DNA of 64,000 nucleotides from VFJZ01 sp046598415 (GCA_046598415.1 JBKJIG010000017.1:3529-67528), one strand, 5' to 3'; shown: positions 1-8,590, numbered from the stretch's first letter. A program made the numbers and translations. Notes: a model not told the origin generated them from the sequence alone.

Positions 1-789
1 TGCCGCCCCCCATGCACGTGCCACAAGGGCGGGATTCGGGTTCTGCGCATCGTTGAAGATCTGGATCGGCAGCGAGTTCATGGCGCCACCGGGGGAGAAC
101 GTCAGCTCCTGCGCGGCGAAGGCCGTGAACAGCAGGGGAGCCGTCTCGCCGGCCGCGCGTGAGACGGCCAGCAACGAGCCCGTCACGAGACCCGGCAGGG
201 CAGCCGGCAGGACCACGCCGAACACGACGCGCCAACGCGGCGCGCCGAGCGCCAGGGCCGCCTCGCGGAGGTTGTCGGGGACGAGGTTCAGGATCACCTC
301 GCCGGCTCGCGTGACCACGGGCAGCATCAGCAGCGCGAGCGCTACCGATCCCTTCCAGGCGGCGAACGTGCCGAGCGCACCGCTCAAGACCAGCGTGATG
401 TAGATGAAGAGGCCGAACACGATACTCGGCACGCCGGTCATCACGTCGACGAAGTAGCGGACGACGTTGGCGAAGGTCGTGCGCATGCCGTACTCCACGA
501 GGTAGACGGCGACGGCGACGCCGAGCGGGATCGCGATCAGCGAGGCGATCAGCACCATCTCGACCGAGCCGAGGATGGCACTGCGGATCCCGCCCGGATC
601 GCCGAGGAACGATCCCGTTGGGTCCTTCGAAAAGAACGCCCAGCTCCACGTGCCGAGCCCGCGATTGACCAGCAGCCACAGCACGAGCACCAGCGGCACG
701 AGAGCAAGCAGCGTGGCTCCGCCGAGGACGATCTCCGACGCGCGGTTGCTGATCCGGCGGCGGCGGCTGACGGGCTGGAACATGCTCAT
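1..789 (-). CDS. pstA: Phosphate ABC transporter permease PstA (C-terminus cut by window edge)
   Basis: One of the two membrane permeases of the high-affinity PstSCAB phosphate importer. About 263 codons are present, read leftward from the ATG at 789, and the frame stays open to base 1. The N-terminus is Arg-rich (SRRRRISNRASE) and precedes a first membrane segment. Further on are the MetI-type permease regions, with the PstA-like stretch GVPSIVFGLFIY and the loop EAALALGAPRWRVV that contacts the ATPase. The ATG overlaps the pstC stop as ATGA, so the two are translationally coupled. Only the last ~20-30 residues appear to be missing. The partner ATPase PstB is not next to it but at 8591 on the other strand. 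Confidence 0.93.
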   Translation of the reverse strand, partial: MSMFQPVSRRRRISNRASEIVLGGATLLALVPLVLVLWLLVNRGLGTWSWAFFSKDPTGSFLGDPGGIRSAILGSVEMVLIASLIAIPLGVAVAVYLVEYGMRTTFANVVRYFVDVMTGVPSIVFGLFIYITLVLSGALGTFAAWKGSVALALLMLPVVTRAGEVILNLVPDNLREAALALGAPRWRVVFGVVLPAALPGLVTGSLLAVSRAAGETAPLLFTAFAAQELTFSPGGAMNSLPIQIFNDAQNPNPALVARAWGAA

Positions 790-1811
790 GACGCGGTCTC
801 CACGGCCGCCGCCGGGGCGGTCGCCTTCGTCGTCCGGCCACCCGAGGCGGCCGCTCGCTCGCTGCGGACGACGAGGTAGCGGGCGATCAGGTTGACGAAG
901 AGGGTCAGCACGAACAGCACCAGGCCGGCGGCGATCAGCGAGGCGCGGTGCAGCGGCACCGATGCCGCCTCGCCGAACTCGTTCGCGATCACCGCAGCGA
1001 GGGTGTAGCCCTGGTCGAAGACCTGACTGCCGATCCGTGGCGCATCGCCGATCACGAGGGTGACGGCGATGGTCTCGCCGATCGCCCGCCCGAGGCCCAG
1101 CAGCGCGGCGCCGGTGATGCCGGCCCGGGCGTATGGCAGGACGGTGAGCCGGATCATCTCCCAGCGGGTGGTTCCGAGCGCGTAGGCAGCCGCCTTCTGG
1201 TCGGCCGGGACCGTGGCCAGCACCTCGCGGCTGATCGACGAGACGATCGGCACGATCATGATCGCCAGCACGAGTCCGGCGATGAAATAGTTCGGCCCGG
1301 CCACGTTGCCGCCCACGAACGGGATGAACGAGAAGGTGTCGGCGAACCACTGCTCCGCGGGGCGCAGCCTGGGGATCAGGAAGAAGATACCCCAGAGCCC
1401 GTAGACGATGCTGGGGACGGCCGCCAGCAGCTCGACGAGAAGCGTCAGGATGCCACGCACGCGGCGCGGGCAGAGCTCCGTCGTGAACAGCGCGGCGGCG
1501 ACGGCGACGGGAACGCCGAGCACGAGCGCGATCACGGAGGTGATCAGGGTACCGACCATCAGGGCGCCGGCCTCGAAGATCAGCGAGGAGGGATCCCAGT
1601 TGTTGCGGAACGCGAAGCCGATGTAGCCGAACTGCGTGAATGCGTCGTGCGCCTCGAAGTACAGGCGGACGAAGAAGAAGCCGATCAGCACGATCACGCC
1701 GCCGGCGAGCCCGGTTAGCGTCCAGCGGAGGATCTGATCTGGCAGACGGGCGCGAGCCGATCGCCCCAGGGAGGGGCGATCGGCGGTGCGCGGGAGGGGT
1801 TCAGCGGCCAT
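786..1811 (-). CDS. pstC: Phosphate ABC transporter permease PstC
   Basis: Permease partner of PstA in the phosphate importer, 341 residues, a usual length for PstC. After an Arg-rich cytoplasmic N-terminus the first membrane helix lies near residues 31-50. A periplasmic region follows, then the permease core with VPSIVYGLWGIFF and the EAA-type loop AAAYALGTTRWEMIRLTVLPYARAGI that docks on PstB. The late helix region GLGRAIGETIAVTLVIG is typical of PstC. It lies 30 bases downstream of pstS and overlaps pstA by 4 bases, giving the order pstS-pstC-pstA on one leftward transcript. Regulation probably comes from the PHO-box-like repeats upstream of pstS. Confidence 0.95.
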   Translation of the reverse strand: MAAEPLPRTADRPSLGRSARARLPDQILRWTLTGLAGGVIVLIGFFFVRLYFEAHDAFTQFGYIGFAFRNNWDPSSLIFEAGALMVGTLITSVIALVLGVPVAVAAALFTTELCPRRVRGILTLLVELLAAVPSIVYGLWGIFFLIPRLRPAEQWFADTFSFIPFVGGNVAGPNYFIAGLVLAIMIVPIVSSISREVLATVPADQKAAAYALGTTRWEMIRLTVLPYARAGITGAALLGLGRAIGETIAVTLVIGDAPRIGSQVFDQGYTLAAVIANEFGEAASVPLHRASLIAAGLVLFVLTLFVNLIARYLVVRSERAAASGGRTTKATAPAAAVETAS

Positions 1812-1841
1812 GTCAGTTCGATCGGCTCGGGAGAGAGCCGG

Positions 1842-2993
1842 TCAGCCGATCGGCGCGCCGTTGCAGAGGAGCCCGTTGACGACGTCGCTTGCCTTGGCCT
1901 GGAGATCGGCTGGCAGCGGGGCGTACGAGAGCTTGGAGGCGGTCTTTTGGGCGGGACCGAGCAGGTACGTGAACCAGGCCTTGATCGTGGTCGCCTGGTC
2001 GATCGACTTGTTCGCCTTGCAGAGATCCTGGTACACGAGGGCGAACGTCGCCGACGCGATCGGGTAGGCGGTGGGGTTCGGGCTGTTGATGGCGCTGAAC
2101 CGGAGGTCGGCGGGCACATCGACGCCGTCGCTCGCCGCGGACGTGGACTCGAGCGTCGGCGGGACGAACGCGCCCGACTGGTTCTTGACCTTCGCGACGG
2201 AGAAGCTGTTTGCCAACACGTACGCCAGCTCCAGGTAGCCGATCGAGCCGTCGGTCTGCTTCACGGCGGCGGCGACGCCATCGTTGCCCTTGCCGCCCGT
2301 GCCGACGGGCCACTTGACTTCCTTGCCCTTTCCGGGGCCGGCGGCCCAGTCGGGACTGGTCTCGGTCAGATACTGCGTGAACTGGGCAGTGGAGCCCGAG
2401 CCGTCGGAGCGATGGACGATGGTGATCACCGTGTCGGGCAGCGTCACGCCCGAGTTGAGGGCGGCGATGGCCGGATCGTTCCACTTGGTGATCTTGCCGA
2501 GGAAGATGTTGGCGAGGGTGGGGCCGTCGAGCTGCAGGCCGGTATCGAGGCCGCTGACGTTGTACGCGACGGTGATCGCGCCATAGGCGATCGGGATGTG
2601 CACCGGATCGCCGGTGGCCTTCGCGGCGGCCATCTCGTCGTCGCTCATGGCGGAGTCGGTGCCGCCGAAGTCGACGGTGCCTGCGGTGAACTGGGCGATG
2701 CCCGCGCCGGAGCCGACCGGCTGGTAGTTGACGCTGACGCCGGCGGACGACTTGAAGTCGGCGCCCGCCTGCTGGTAGAGCGGCGCGGCGAACGACGACC
2801 CGGCGCCGGTGATCGTGCCACCGACCTTGCCGGCACCGGCGGCGCCGGTCGAGCCGGCCGCTGCAGCGGTGTCGGCAGCCGACGTCGACGAGTTGCCTGA
2901 ACCGCCGCAGCCAGCTGCGGTCAACGCGACGACCGTTGCGATGGACAGTGCCGCATATTTGGCCCGAGCGCGGCCAGGGATTCTCTCGTTCAT
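1842..2993 (-). CDS. pstS: Phosphate-binding lipoprotein PstS
   Basis: Periplasmic or surface-anchored phosphate receptor of the Pst importer, 383 residues. The N-terminus is a lipoprotein signal with the lipobox LTAAGC and the lipidated Cys at residue 29. An Ala/Gly/Ser-rich linker follows, then the PBP-like fold. Phosphate-binding landmarks are visible: GAGSSFAAPLYQQ, GSGAGIAQF, FGGTDSAMS and HRSDGSGSTAQF. The ATG at 2993 gives a complete signal peptide, whereas the longer open frame upstream is not needed. First gene of pstSCA. A PHO-box-like array lies 46-74 bases upstream of the start, and tRNA-Arg lies farther upstream on the same strand. Confidence 0.95.
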   Translation of the reverse strand: MNERIPGRARAKYAALSIATVVALTAAGCGGSGNSSTSAADTAAAAGSTGAAGAGKVGGTITGAGSSFAAPLYQQAGADFKSSAGVSVNYQPVGSGAGIAQFTAGTVDFGGTDSAMSDDEMAAAKATGDPVHIPIAYGAITVAYNVSGLDTGLQLDGPTLANIFLGKITKWNDPAIAALNSGVTLPDTVITIVHRSDGSGSTAQFTQYLTETSPDWAAGPGKGKEVKWPVGTGGKGNDGVAAAVKQTDGSIGYLELAYVLANSFSVAKVKNQSGAFVPPTLESTSAASDGVDVPADLRFSAINSPNPTAYPIASATFALVYQDLCKANKSIDQATTIKAWFTYLLGPAQKTASKLSYAPLPADLQAKASDVVNGLLCNGAPIG

Positions 2994-3038
2994 GGGGAGT
3001 ATCTTCCGACGCTCGCCGCCCGGGATGGGTCTTCAAGT

Positions 3039-3067
3039 GGAAGTGCGTCGGTAAAGAACTGGGTCAC
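3039..3067 (-). promoter_or_regulatory. PHO-box-like direct repeats upstream of pstS
   Basis: Read on the minus strand, three 7-bp units recur every 11 bp: GTGACCC (3061-3067), CTTTACC (3050-3056) and CACTTCC (3039-3045). The core AGTTCTTTACCG matches 11 of 12 bases of the site upstream of the response regulator (12932-12949). The 11-bp periodicity is that of actinobacterial PhoP boxes (GTTCACC-type units). The function is inferred from position and similarity. Confidence 0.6.
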
Positions 3068-3138
3068 GGGGCGGCTACACCCGGTATCCGGACACGAATC
3101 GGCCGGTGCCCGGCGATGGTGCGAGGGCGGCGGGATGA

Positions 3139-3211
3139 CGCGCCCGGGAGGATTCGAACCCCCGACCTTGCGGGTAGAAACCGCTCGCTCTATCCACTGA
3201 GCTACGGGCGC
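3139..3211 (-). tRNA. tRNA-Arg (anticodon TCT)
   Basis: The cloverleaf can be drawn directly. The acceptor GCGCCCG pairs with CGGGCGC, the D-arm is GCTC/GAGC, and the T-arm contains GGTTCGAATCC. The anticodon loop TTTCTAC gives anticodon TCT, which reads AGA. The top of the anticodon stem (27-43) looks like an A-A mismatch. The discriminator is G and no CCA is encoded. It lies on the same strand as pstS, upstream of the PHO-box-like sites. Confidence 0.93.
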
Positions 3212-3223
3212 CTGCAACCCATG

Positions 3224-4615
3224 CTACCCGGCGGCGTCGTCGATCAGCTCCCAGAGCCGGTCGACGTGGCGGCGCTCGGTCGCGAGGGTGCCGATCGAGA
3301 TGCGGACGGTGTAGCGGCCGCCGAGCACCGTGTGCGTCAGGAACACGCCGCCGTCGGCGTTCACGGCCTCCATCAGCGCCCTGGTCGCCTCATCGCCGTC
3401 GCGGTGCTGCAGGCACACCAGCGACAGGGGCGCCGGCGCCGCTAGCTGCAGGCGTGGATCCGCCACGACGCGGGCGGCCAGCTCCTGTGCCAGCTCGACG
3501 TCCTCGCGCAGCGCCGCGCGCAGCCCCTCGGCGCCGTAGTGGCGCAGCACGAACCACAGCTTCAGCGAGCGGAACCGGCGGCCGAGCGGCACGTGCCAGT
3601 CGCGGTAGTCGATCACCGCGCCGCTCTCCGACGCCGCGTTGCGCAGGTACTCGGGCAGGATCGACAGCGCCGAGATCAGCGCCTGCCGGTCGGCCACCCA
3701 GAACAGGTCGCAGTCGAAGTTCGTGAACAGCCACTTGTGGGCGTTGGTGGCGTAGCTCGAGGCCAGCTCGACGCCGTCGTTGAGCCACCGGTGCTCGGGG
3801 CAGATGGCGGCCACGCCGGCCATCGCGGCGTCGACGTGCAACCAGAGGCCGGCGTCGCGGCAGATCTCGCCGATCGCCCGCACCGGGTCGAACGCCAGGG
3901 ACGAGGTGGTGCCGAGCGAGGCGCAGCAGAAGAACGGCCGCAGGCCTGCGGCGCGATCGGCGGCGATGTGGCGGGCGAGCTCGTCGGGGCGCATGGCGTA
4001 CGCATCGTTGACGGCGATCGTCCGCAGGTGCGCGATGCCGGCGACGCGCAGGTCCTTCTCCACCGAGGAGTGGGTCTGCGTCGAGCAGTACGCGACCAGC
4101 TCTCCGCCGTCGCGGCCGGCCTGCTCGCGCGCCGCCACGATCGCGCACAGCACGGCGTCGGACGCCGAGTGCTGGATGACGCCGCCGCCGGCGCTGCTGG
4201 ACAGGAAGTGGGAGGGGAGGTCGAGCAGCTCGACCAGCCAGTCCATGACGTGCGTCTCGAGCTCGGTGCAGACCGGCCCGGTCGACCACAGCATCCCCTG
4301 CATGCCGAGACCCGCCGCGACCAGCTCGCCGAGGATGCTCGGGCCGCTGCCGTTGGCCGGGAAGTACGCGTACCAGCCCGGGTGCTGCCAGTGCGTGGTG
4401 GCGGGTACGACGATGCGGTCGAGGTCGGCCACGATCGCATCCCAGCCCTCGCCCTGCTCGGGCGCCGCCGCGGGCAGCATCGCGCGGACGTCGCCGGGCT
4501 GCACGTCGGGCATCACGGGCAGCTCTTCGACCCGCTCCATGTAGGAGGCGACCCACTCGATCAGCTCGTGCCCGACCCGGCGGAACTGGTCGGGGGTCAT
4601 GTGCGGGGACGTCAT
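3224..4615 (-). CDS. Group II PLP-dependent decarboxylase (aromatic amino acid decarboxylase-like)
   Basis: Probably decarboxylates an aromatic or related amino acid to its amine, in the DDC/tryptophan decarboxylase family (463 residues, family length about 470-490). The PLP Schiff-base lysine is K294 in NAHKWLFTNFDC. D262 in LHVDAAMAG should bind the pyridine nitrogen, and H182 in CSTQTHSS stacks on the cofactor. The N-terminal region HPGWYAYFPANGSGPSILGE is the usual substrate-site segment. The start ATG at 4615 has its own TACGCT -10 seven bases upstream, so it is probably transcribed separately from the CHAD genes 24 bases away. The substrate cannot be settled from sequence: tryptophan, tyrosine, DOPA or phenylalanine are all possible. 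Confidence 0.85.
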   Translation of the reverse strand: MTSPHMTPDQFRRVGHELIEWVASYMERVEELPVMPDVQPGDVRAMLPAAAPEQGEGWDAIVADLDRIVVPATTHWQHPGWYAYFPANGSGPSILGELVAAGLGMQGMLWSTGPVCTELETHVMDWLVELLDLPSHFLSSSAGGGVIQHSASDAVLCAIVAAREQAGRDGGELVAYCSTQTHSSVEKDLRVAGIAHLRTIAVNDAYAMRPDELARHIAADRAAGLRPFFCCASLGTTSSLAFDPVRAIGEICRDAGLWLHVDAAMAGVAAICPEHRWLNDGVELASSYATNAHKWLFTNFDCDLFWVADRQALISALSILPEYLRNAASESGAVIDYRDWHVPLGRRFRSLKLWFVLRHYGAEGLRAALREDVELAQELAARVVADPRLQLAAPAPLSLVCLQHRDGDEATRALMEAVNADGGVFLTHTVLGGRYTVRISIGTLATERRHVDRLWELIDDAAG

Positions 4616-4622
4616 GGGGACG

Positions 4623-4628
4623 AGCGTA
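4623..4628 (-). promoter_or_regulatory. -10 element (TACGCT) for the PLP decarboxylase, leaderless arrangement
   Basis: On the minus strand TACGCT is followed by 7 bases and then the ATG at 4615. A TANNNT hexamer at this distance places the transcription start at or next to the start codon. The same layout recurs before many other genes in the window. No clear -35 is seen. Confidence 0.5.
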
Positions 4629-4639
4629 GCCCGAAGGCT

Positions 4640-5164
4640 TCAGACGAGCGCCGTCTCGACGCGCTCGCGGAACTGCGAGGCGAGCAGCCGGTCCCAGTGT
4701 TCGACGAACTCGGCGTAGCGCAGCTGCCGGCGGGCCTCCGAGAACGCCACCAGCCCCTGGAGCCCGCGGTAGCGCGTGCGGTTGGGCGAGGTGGCGAGGG
4801 CGGCGGGGTCGCCGCCGTAGGCCAGCAGGTGGTCCCGGTCGACATCCCGCAGGCTGGCCACATGCGCGTCGACAAGCGGGATCAGCACGTCGCAGTCATG
4901 CACCTCGCCGAGCACCTCCTGCAGCCAGGTGGCCTCCTTCTGGAGCTGCTTGCCCGGCGGTCCGAAGGCGAACCCGACGATCTCGAGCACGTAGCGCAGC
5001 CGCTTCGCCGCGATGCGCATGTCGTGCAGCTCCGTCACGTTCGCCGGGTCGCGGATCGCCGGGTCGAACGCGTACAGCTCGTCCAGGCGGGTGCGGACGA
5101 TGCGCGCGGCGTTCTCGTGGAACGGGCCGGCGGGATCGAGCCCGTCGACCGGCCGGGGTTTCAC
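4640..5164 (-). CDS. CHAD-domain protein (second of two adjacent)
   Basis: Helical CHAD family protein, 174 residues. CHAD domains bind polyphosphate and are often linked to polyphosphate metabolism. The signature is the basic helix TELHDMRIAAKRLRYVLEI near residues 43-61, with paired His and Arg/Lys facing the polyanion. HDCDVLIPLVDAH follows, corresponding to the second helical element. It is about half to two-thirds the usual length (~250-300), so it resembles one repeat of the domain. Its start overlaps the preceding CHAD gene by 4 bases. Downstream of ppk1 and sixA in one leftward set, it probably localises or modulates polyphosphate. Confidence 0.85.
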   Translation of the reverse strand: MKPRPVDGLDPAGPFHENAARIVRTRLDELYAFDPAIRDPANVTELHDMRIAAKRLRYVLEIVGFAFGPPGKQLQKEATWLQEVLGEVHDCDVLIPLVDAHVASLRDVDRDHLLAYGGDPAALATSPNRTRYRGLQGLVAFSEARRQLRYAEFVEHWDRLLASQFRERVETALV

Positions 5165-5631
5165 GGGGCGGACTCCACCAGCCGCTCCACCTGGCCTGCG
5201 AAGTCCGCCTCGTCGAGCCGGGCGAGCGCGGGGGCGAGGTGCGTGTCGGCCTCGGCCCGACGGGCGCGCAACAGGGCGATCAGGCTGTCGATACCGGCCC
5301 GGTCGGCCGCCGGCACGTGCTCGCGGTACCCCGACAGGTAGTCGATCTGCACATCGAGGTCACGGGCCTCCGACAGGGCGTCGGCGGTCTCCTTGACCAG
5401 ATGCAGCAGCTTCCGGTGGCGCTTCTTCGGCCAGCAGTCGGCGTACACCTCGAGGGCGGCGCGCAGCCGGCGCGAGGCGACCCGCATCGAGTGCAGCTGC
5501 TCGATGTCGGAGCCGTCGAGCGTGCCCTCCCGGTACTGCAGCAGCTCGGGCCCGCGCACCTTCAGGGTCTGGGTCGCTGCATCGGCGAAGGGCGCGTCGG
5601 GATCGATCCGGACGCGGCGGGCCTTCGCCAT
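5161..5631 (-). CDS. CHAD-domain protein (first of two adjacent)
   Basis: CHAD family polyphosphate-binding protein, 156 residues. The diagnostic helix IEQLHSMRVASRRLRAALEVY lies at about residues 43-63, followed by the basic stretch WPKKRHRKLLHLVK and then EARDLDVQIDYLSGY. The GTG/ATG-type start overlaps the ppk1 stop region at 5631, and its end overlaps the next CHAD gene, so ppk1 and both CHAD genes are translationally coupled. It shares the HxMRxAxxRLR motif with its neighbour but little else, so the two may be old duplicates or two halves of a split two-repeat CHAD protein. Confidence 0.87.
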   Translation of the reverse strand: MAKARRVRIDPDAPFADAATQTLKVRGPELLQYREGTLDGSDIEQLHSMRVASRRLRAALEVYADCWPKKRHRKLLHLVKETADALSEARDLDVQIDYLSGYREHVPAADRAGIDSLIALLRARRAEADTHLAPALARLDEADFAGQVERLVESAP

Positions 5632-7811
5632 CAGGTCGCACCGGTCGCGTGAGCACCTGGCTTTCCGGGCTGCGGCCGGCGGACGAGACGGCGCTCGGCG
5701 GCGGCCTCGCGGCGATCACCGCGCGCCTCGCCGTCGGCGACCGCGACGGCGCGCTCCATCAGCGCCGCCTGGCTCGAGAACGGCACGTCGCCCTCGACGG
5801 GCCGGCGGCGATGCCAGTGGCCGTCGGCGTCGAGCCACCAGCAGCCAGCCGTGTCGGCCAGCATCAGGTCGAGGGCGGCATCGATCTCGGCCACGAGGTA
5901 CGGGTCGTCGACCGGCGTGATCACCTCGATGCGCGCGTCGATGTTGCGCGGCATCAGATCGGCGGAGCCGATGTACGTCGTTTCGGCCTGCGCCGTGCGG
6001 AAGGAGTAGATGCGCGAGTGCTCCAGGAACCGGCCCAGGATCGAGATCACGCGGATGTTGTCGGAGAGGCCCGGCACGCCCGGCTTCAGGCAGCAGATGC
6101 CGCGGATGATGAGGTCGATCTGCACGCCGGCCTGGGACGCCCGGTACAGCTCCGCGATGACGCCGCGGTCGACCAGCCCGTTGCACTTCAGGACCATCCG
6201 CGCCGGGTGGTCGGGATCGTGCTCGAGGCAGCACCGCCAGATCTCGTCGACGAGGCGCTGGCGCAGCTCCTGCGGCGCCACCCACAGCTTGCGGTACGCC
6301 TGCGGGCGTCCGAAGCCGGTCAGGTGGTTGAACAGGTCGGAGACGTCGGCGGTGACGTCCTCGCGACACGTGAACAGGCCGAGGTCGGAGTACAGCCGCG
6401 CGGTGGACGGGTGATAGTTGCCGGTGCCGATGTGGACGTAGCGCCGCGCGACGCCTTCCTCGCGCCGCACGACCATCGCCAGCTTGCAGTGGGTCTTCAG
6501 GCCCGCCAGGCCGTAGACCACGTGCACGCCGGCGCGCTCCAGCGAGCGCGCCCACCGGATATTGCGCTCCTCGTCGAACCGCGCCGTCACCTCGACCATC
6601 GCGACGGCCTGCTTGCCCTGCTCGGCCGCGCGCACCAGGGCCGGCACGATCGGCGAGTCGCCGGACGTGCGGTAGATGGTGTGCTTGATGGCGAGCACGT
6701 CGGGGTCGTCGACGGCCTGTTCGATGAAGCGCTCGACCGACGTGCCGAACGCGTCGTAGGGGTGGTGGACGAGGATGTCGCCGCGGCGGATCTCGGCGAA
6801 CATGTCGACGTTCTGCGAGTCGGCGTTCAGCCGTGGCTGCGTCTGCGGCGTCCACGGCCGGTAGTGCAGGTCGGGACGGTCGAGCGACGCGAGCGGGAAG
6901 AAGTCGGCCAGGTCGAGCGGCCGGCGGGCGCGGTAAACGTGGTCGGGATGCACGCGCAGGGCGGTGACGATGACGCTGCGCATCTCGTCCGACATGGTGG
7001 CCTCGACCTCGAGCCGGACGACGTCGCCGAAGCGGCGCGCGTGCAGCTCCTGCTCGACGGCCTCGAGCAGGTCCTCGGCGGCCTCCGAGATGTCGTAGTC
7101 GGCGTCGCGCGTGACGCGGAACGTCGCGTGCTCCGTGAACTCCATGCCGGGGAACAGGCGGTGCAGGTTGTCGGCGATCACGTCCTCGAGCGCGACGTAG
7201 CGGTGGCCGCGCTCCAACGCGAGGAACCGAGGCAGCACCTCCGGCACCTTCACGCGCGCGAACCGCTGCTCGCCGGTGGGCGGGTCGACCACGAACACGC
7301 CGAGCGACAGCGAGAGGTTGGAGATGTACGGGAACGGCCGTCCCGGGCCGACCGCGAGCGGGGTCAGGACGGGGAAGATCTCCTGCTCGAACATCTCGGT
7401 CAGACGGCGCCGCTCGGCGGCCGTGCACTCGGCCAGCGTGAGTACGCGGAGGCCCTCGGCAGCGAGCGACGGCAGGAGCGAGTCGTGCAGGTTCGACTCC
7501 AGCTCGGCCTCGAGCGCGCGCACCCGGTCGGCGATCTCGTGCAGCACCTCGTCCGGCTCGCGGCCGTCGGAGGGCGCCGTGCCGGCCGACGAATGGTCGA
7601 CGAGTCCGGCGACGCGGACCATGAAGAACTCGTCCAGGTTGTTCGCGTAGATGGCGTAGAAGCGCAGCCGCTCGAGCAGCGGCGTGGCCGGATCGGCCGC
7701 CAGCTGCAGCACCCGGTGGTTGAACTCCACCCAGGACAGCTCGCGGTTGAGGTACAGCGACAGGTCGTCGGTGGAGGGCGGCTTCGGCCGGCCGCGGGCG
7801 ACGCGCGCCAT
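5631..7811 (-). CDS. ppk1: Polyphosphate kinase 1
   Basis: Transfers the gamma-phosphate of ATP onto polyphosphate and the reverse, 726 residues, standard PPK1 length. The N-terminal domain starts LNRELSWVEFNHRVL and YAIYANNLDEFFMVRVAG, both hallmarks. The catalytic core carries the phospho-accepting His in YVHIGTGNYHPSTARLY, and the second active-site His lies in GRFLEHSRIYSF. IGSADLMPRNIDARIEV is the conserved C-terminal PLD-like segment. Its start overlaps the end of sixA, and its end overlaps a CHAD gene. With pst, phoU and the PhoBR-like pair nearby, it is likely part of the phosphate-storage response. Confidence 0.97.
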   Translation of the reverse strand: MARVARGRPKPPSTDDLSLYLNRELSWVEFNHRVLQLAADPATPLLERLRFYAIYANNLDEFFMVRVAGLVDHSSAGTAPSDGREPDEVLHEIADRVRALEAELESNLHDSLLPSLAAEGLRVLTLAECTAAERRRLTEMFEQEIFPVLTPLAVGPGRPFPYISNLSLSLGVFVVDPPTGEQRFARVKVPEVLPRFLALERGHRYVALEDVIADNLHRLFPGMEFTEHATFRVTRDADYDISEAAEDLLEAVEQELHARRFGDVVRLEVEATMSDEMRSVIVTALRVHPDHVYRARRPLDLADFFPLASLDRPDLHYRPWTPQTQPRLNADSQNVDMFAEIRRGDILVHHPYDAFGTSVERFIEQAVDDPDVLAIKHTIYRTSGDSPIVPALVRAAEQGKQAVAMVEVTARFDEERNIRWARSLERAGVHVVYGLAGLKTHCKLAMVVRREEGVARRYVHIGTGNYHPSTARLYSDLGLFTCREDVTADVSDLFNHLTGFGRPQAYRKLWVAPQELRQRLVDEIWRCCLEHDPDHPARMVLKCNGLVDRGVIAELYRASQAGVQIDLIIRGICCLKPGVPGLSDNIRVISILGRFLEHSRIYSFRTAQAETTYIGSADLMPRNIDARIEVITPVDDPYLVAEIDAALDLMLADTAGCWWLDADGHWHRRRPVEGDVPFSSQAALMERAVAVADGEARGDRREAAAERRLVRRPQPGKPGAHATGAT

Positions 7812-8299
7812 CAGGCCGTCACCCGCGCCGACGCGATCAGCCGCAGCTGCTTCGGGCGCAGCAGCCAGTTCAGCTCGCCGCGGCTGCGCACGGTGGTGGC
7901 CTCGACCCGGGCGATGCCCGACTTCGGCATCCGCACCTTCGCGCCCGTCAGGTAGGAGATCAGCTCCGACAGGTCGGGCTCGTGGCCGACCAGGATCAGG
8001 CTGCGGGCCTCGCCGTGGCGATCCCAGAGGGCGGAGAACTCGGCCGGCGTGAACCCGGGCTCGAGCCGGCGGTCCTCGATCAGCGGCGCGTCGAGCACCG
8101 AGGAGATCGGGCGGGCGGTCTCGACGGCGCGCCGGTACGGGCTCGTCACGACCGCGTCGGGCTCGATGCCCATGATGGCCAGCGCCCGGGCGGCGAGCGC
8201 CGACTCGCGGTGTCCGTCGTCCGTGAGCGCCCGCTCGGGATGGTCGAGACCGTCGGTGCGGTCTTCGGCGGTGGCGTGGCGGACGAGGTAGAGGTGCAC
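7811..8299 (-). CDS. SixA-like histidine phosphatase
   Basis: Small histidine-phosphatase superfamily member, 162 residues. The RHG-type motif LVRHATAED is at the N-terminus with the phospho-accepting H8. TSPYRRAVETA supplies the second Arg, and VGHEPDLSELISYLTG supplies the second catalytic His, the usual SixA layout. The protein partners are unknown; SixA proteins remove phosphate from phosphohistidine. First gene of the leftward sixA-ppk1-CHAD-CHAD set. The GTG start at 8299 was chosen because the -10 lies six bases upstream and the protein begins directly with the catalytic strand. Confidence 0.85.
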   Translation of the reverse strand: MHLYLVRHATAEDRTDGLDHPERALTDDGHRESALAARALAIMGIEPDAVVTSPYRRAVETARPISSVLDAPLIEDRRLEPGFTPAEFSALWDRHGEARSLILVGHEPDLSELISYLTGAKVRMPKSGIARVEATTVRSRGELNWLLRPKQLRLIASARVTA

Positions 8300-8305
8300 A
8301 GGGAG

Positions 8306-8311
8306 AGTCTA
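8306..8311 (-). promoter_or_regulatory. -10 element (TAGACT) for sixA-ppk1, leaderless arrangement
   Basis: Minus-strand TAGACT is followed by CTCCCT and then GTG at 8299, which predicts a transcript beginning at the start codon. It lies in the 291-base gap shared with the divergent pstB promoter region. Confidence 0.5.
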
Positions 8312-8349
8312 TCCTTTGTCTTGCAGGCGTTTCGCGCGTCCGGACGCGG

Positions 8350-8378
8350 CCTCACCGGTTTTTCACCAGGCCCTATCC
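8350..8378 (+). promoter_or_regulatory. PHO-box-like direct repeats between sixA and pstB
   Basis: Plus-strand units CCTCACC (8350-8356), TTTCACC (8361-8367) and CCTATCC (8372-8378) repeat every 11 bp. The first 11 bases are identical to the first 11 bases of the site upstream of the response regulator. The orientation suits pstB, but the box sits about 210 bases before the pstB start. The rest of this 8300-8590 gap shows no coding signal. Confidence 0.58.
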
Positions 8379-8590
8379 ACCGCACAGCCCCGTTCGTGCT
8401 CCCGTCCGGGAACCCTGTCGTGTGCGAGGCCGAATGCGACTCGCGATGTGGACGCCGGCACGATAGGCTCACGGAACGGTCTCGGTCTGTCGAAGCGCCG
8501 ATGCGTGGTTCCGAGCTGGCATGCTGACGACGATGAGGGTGCCTGAGATTCCGTTCCACGACGAGCTCCCGAGAATGTGGTGAACCCGAC

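Noticed and set aside
5649..7955. A 768-residue open frame on the plus strand opposite ppk1
   Set aside because: It is antisense to a clear PPK1 and its composition (Arg/Ala/Val/Asp/His-rich, no motifs) is typical of antisense frames in high-GC DNA.
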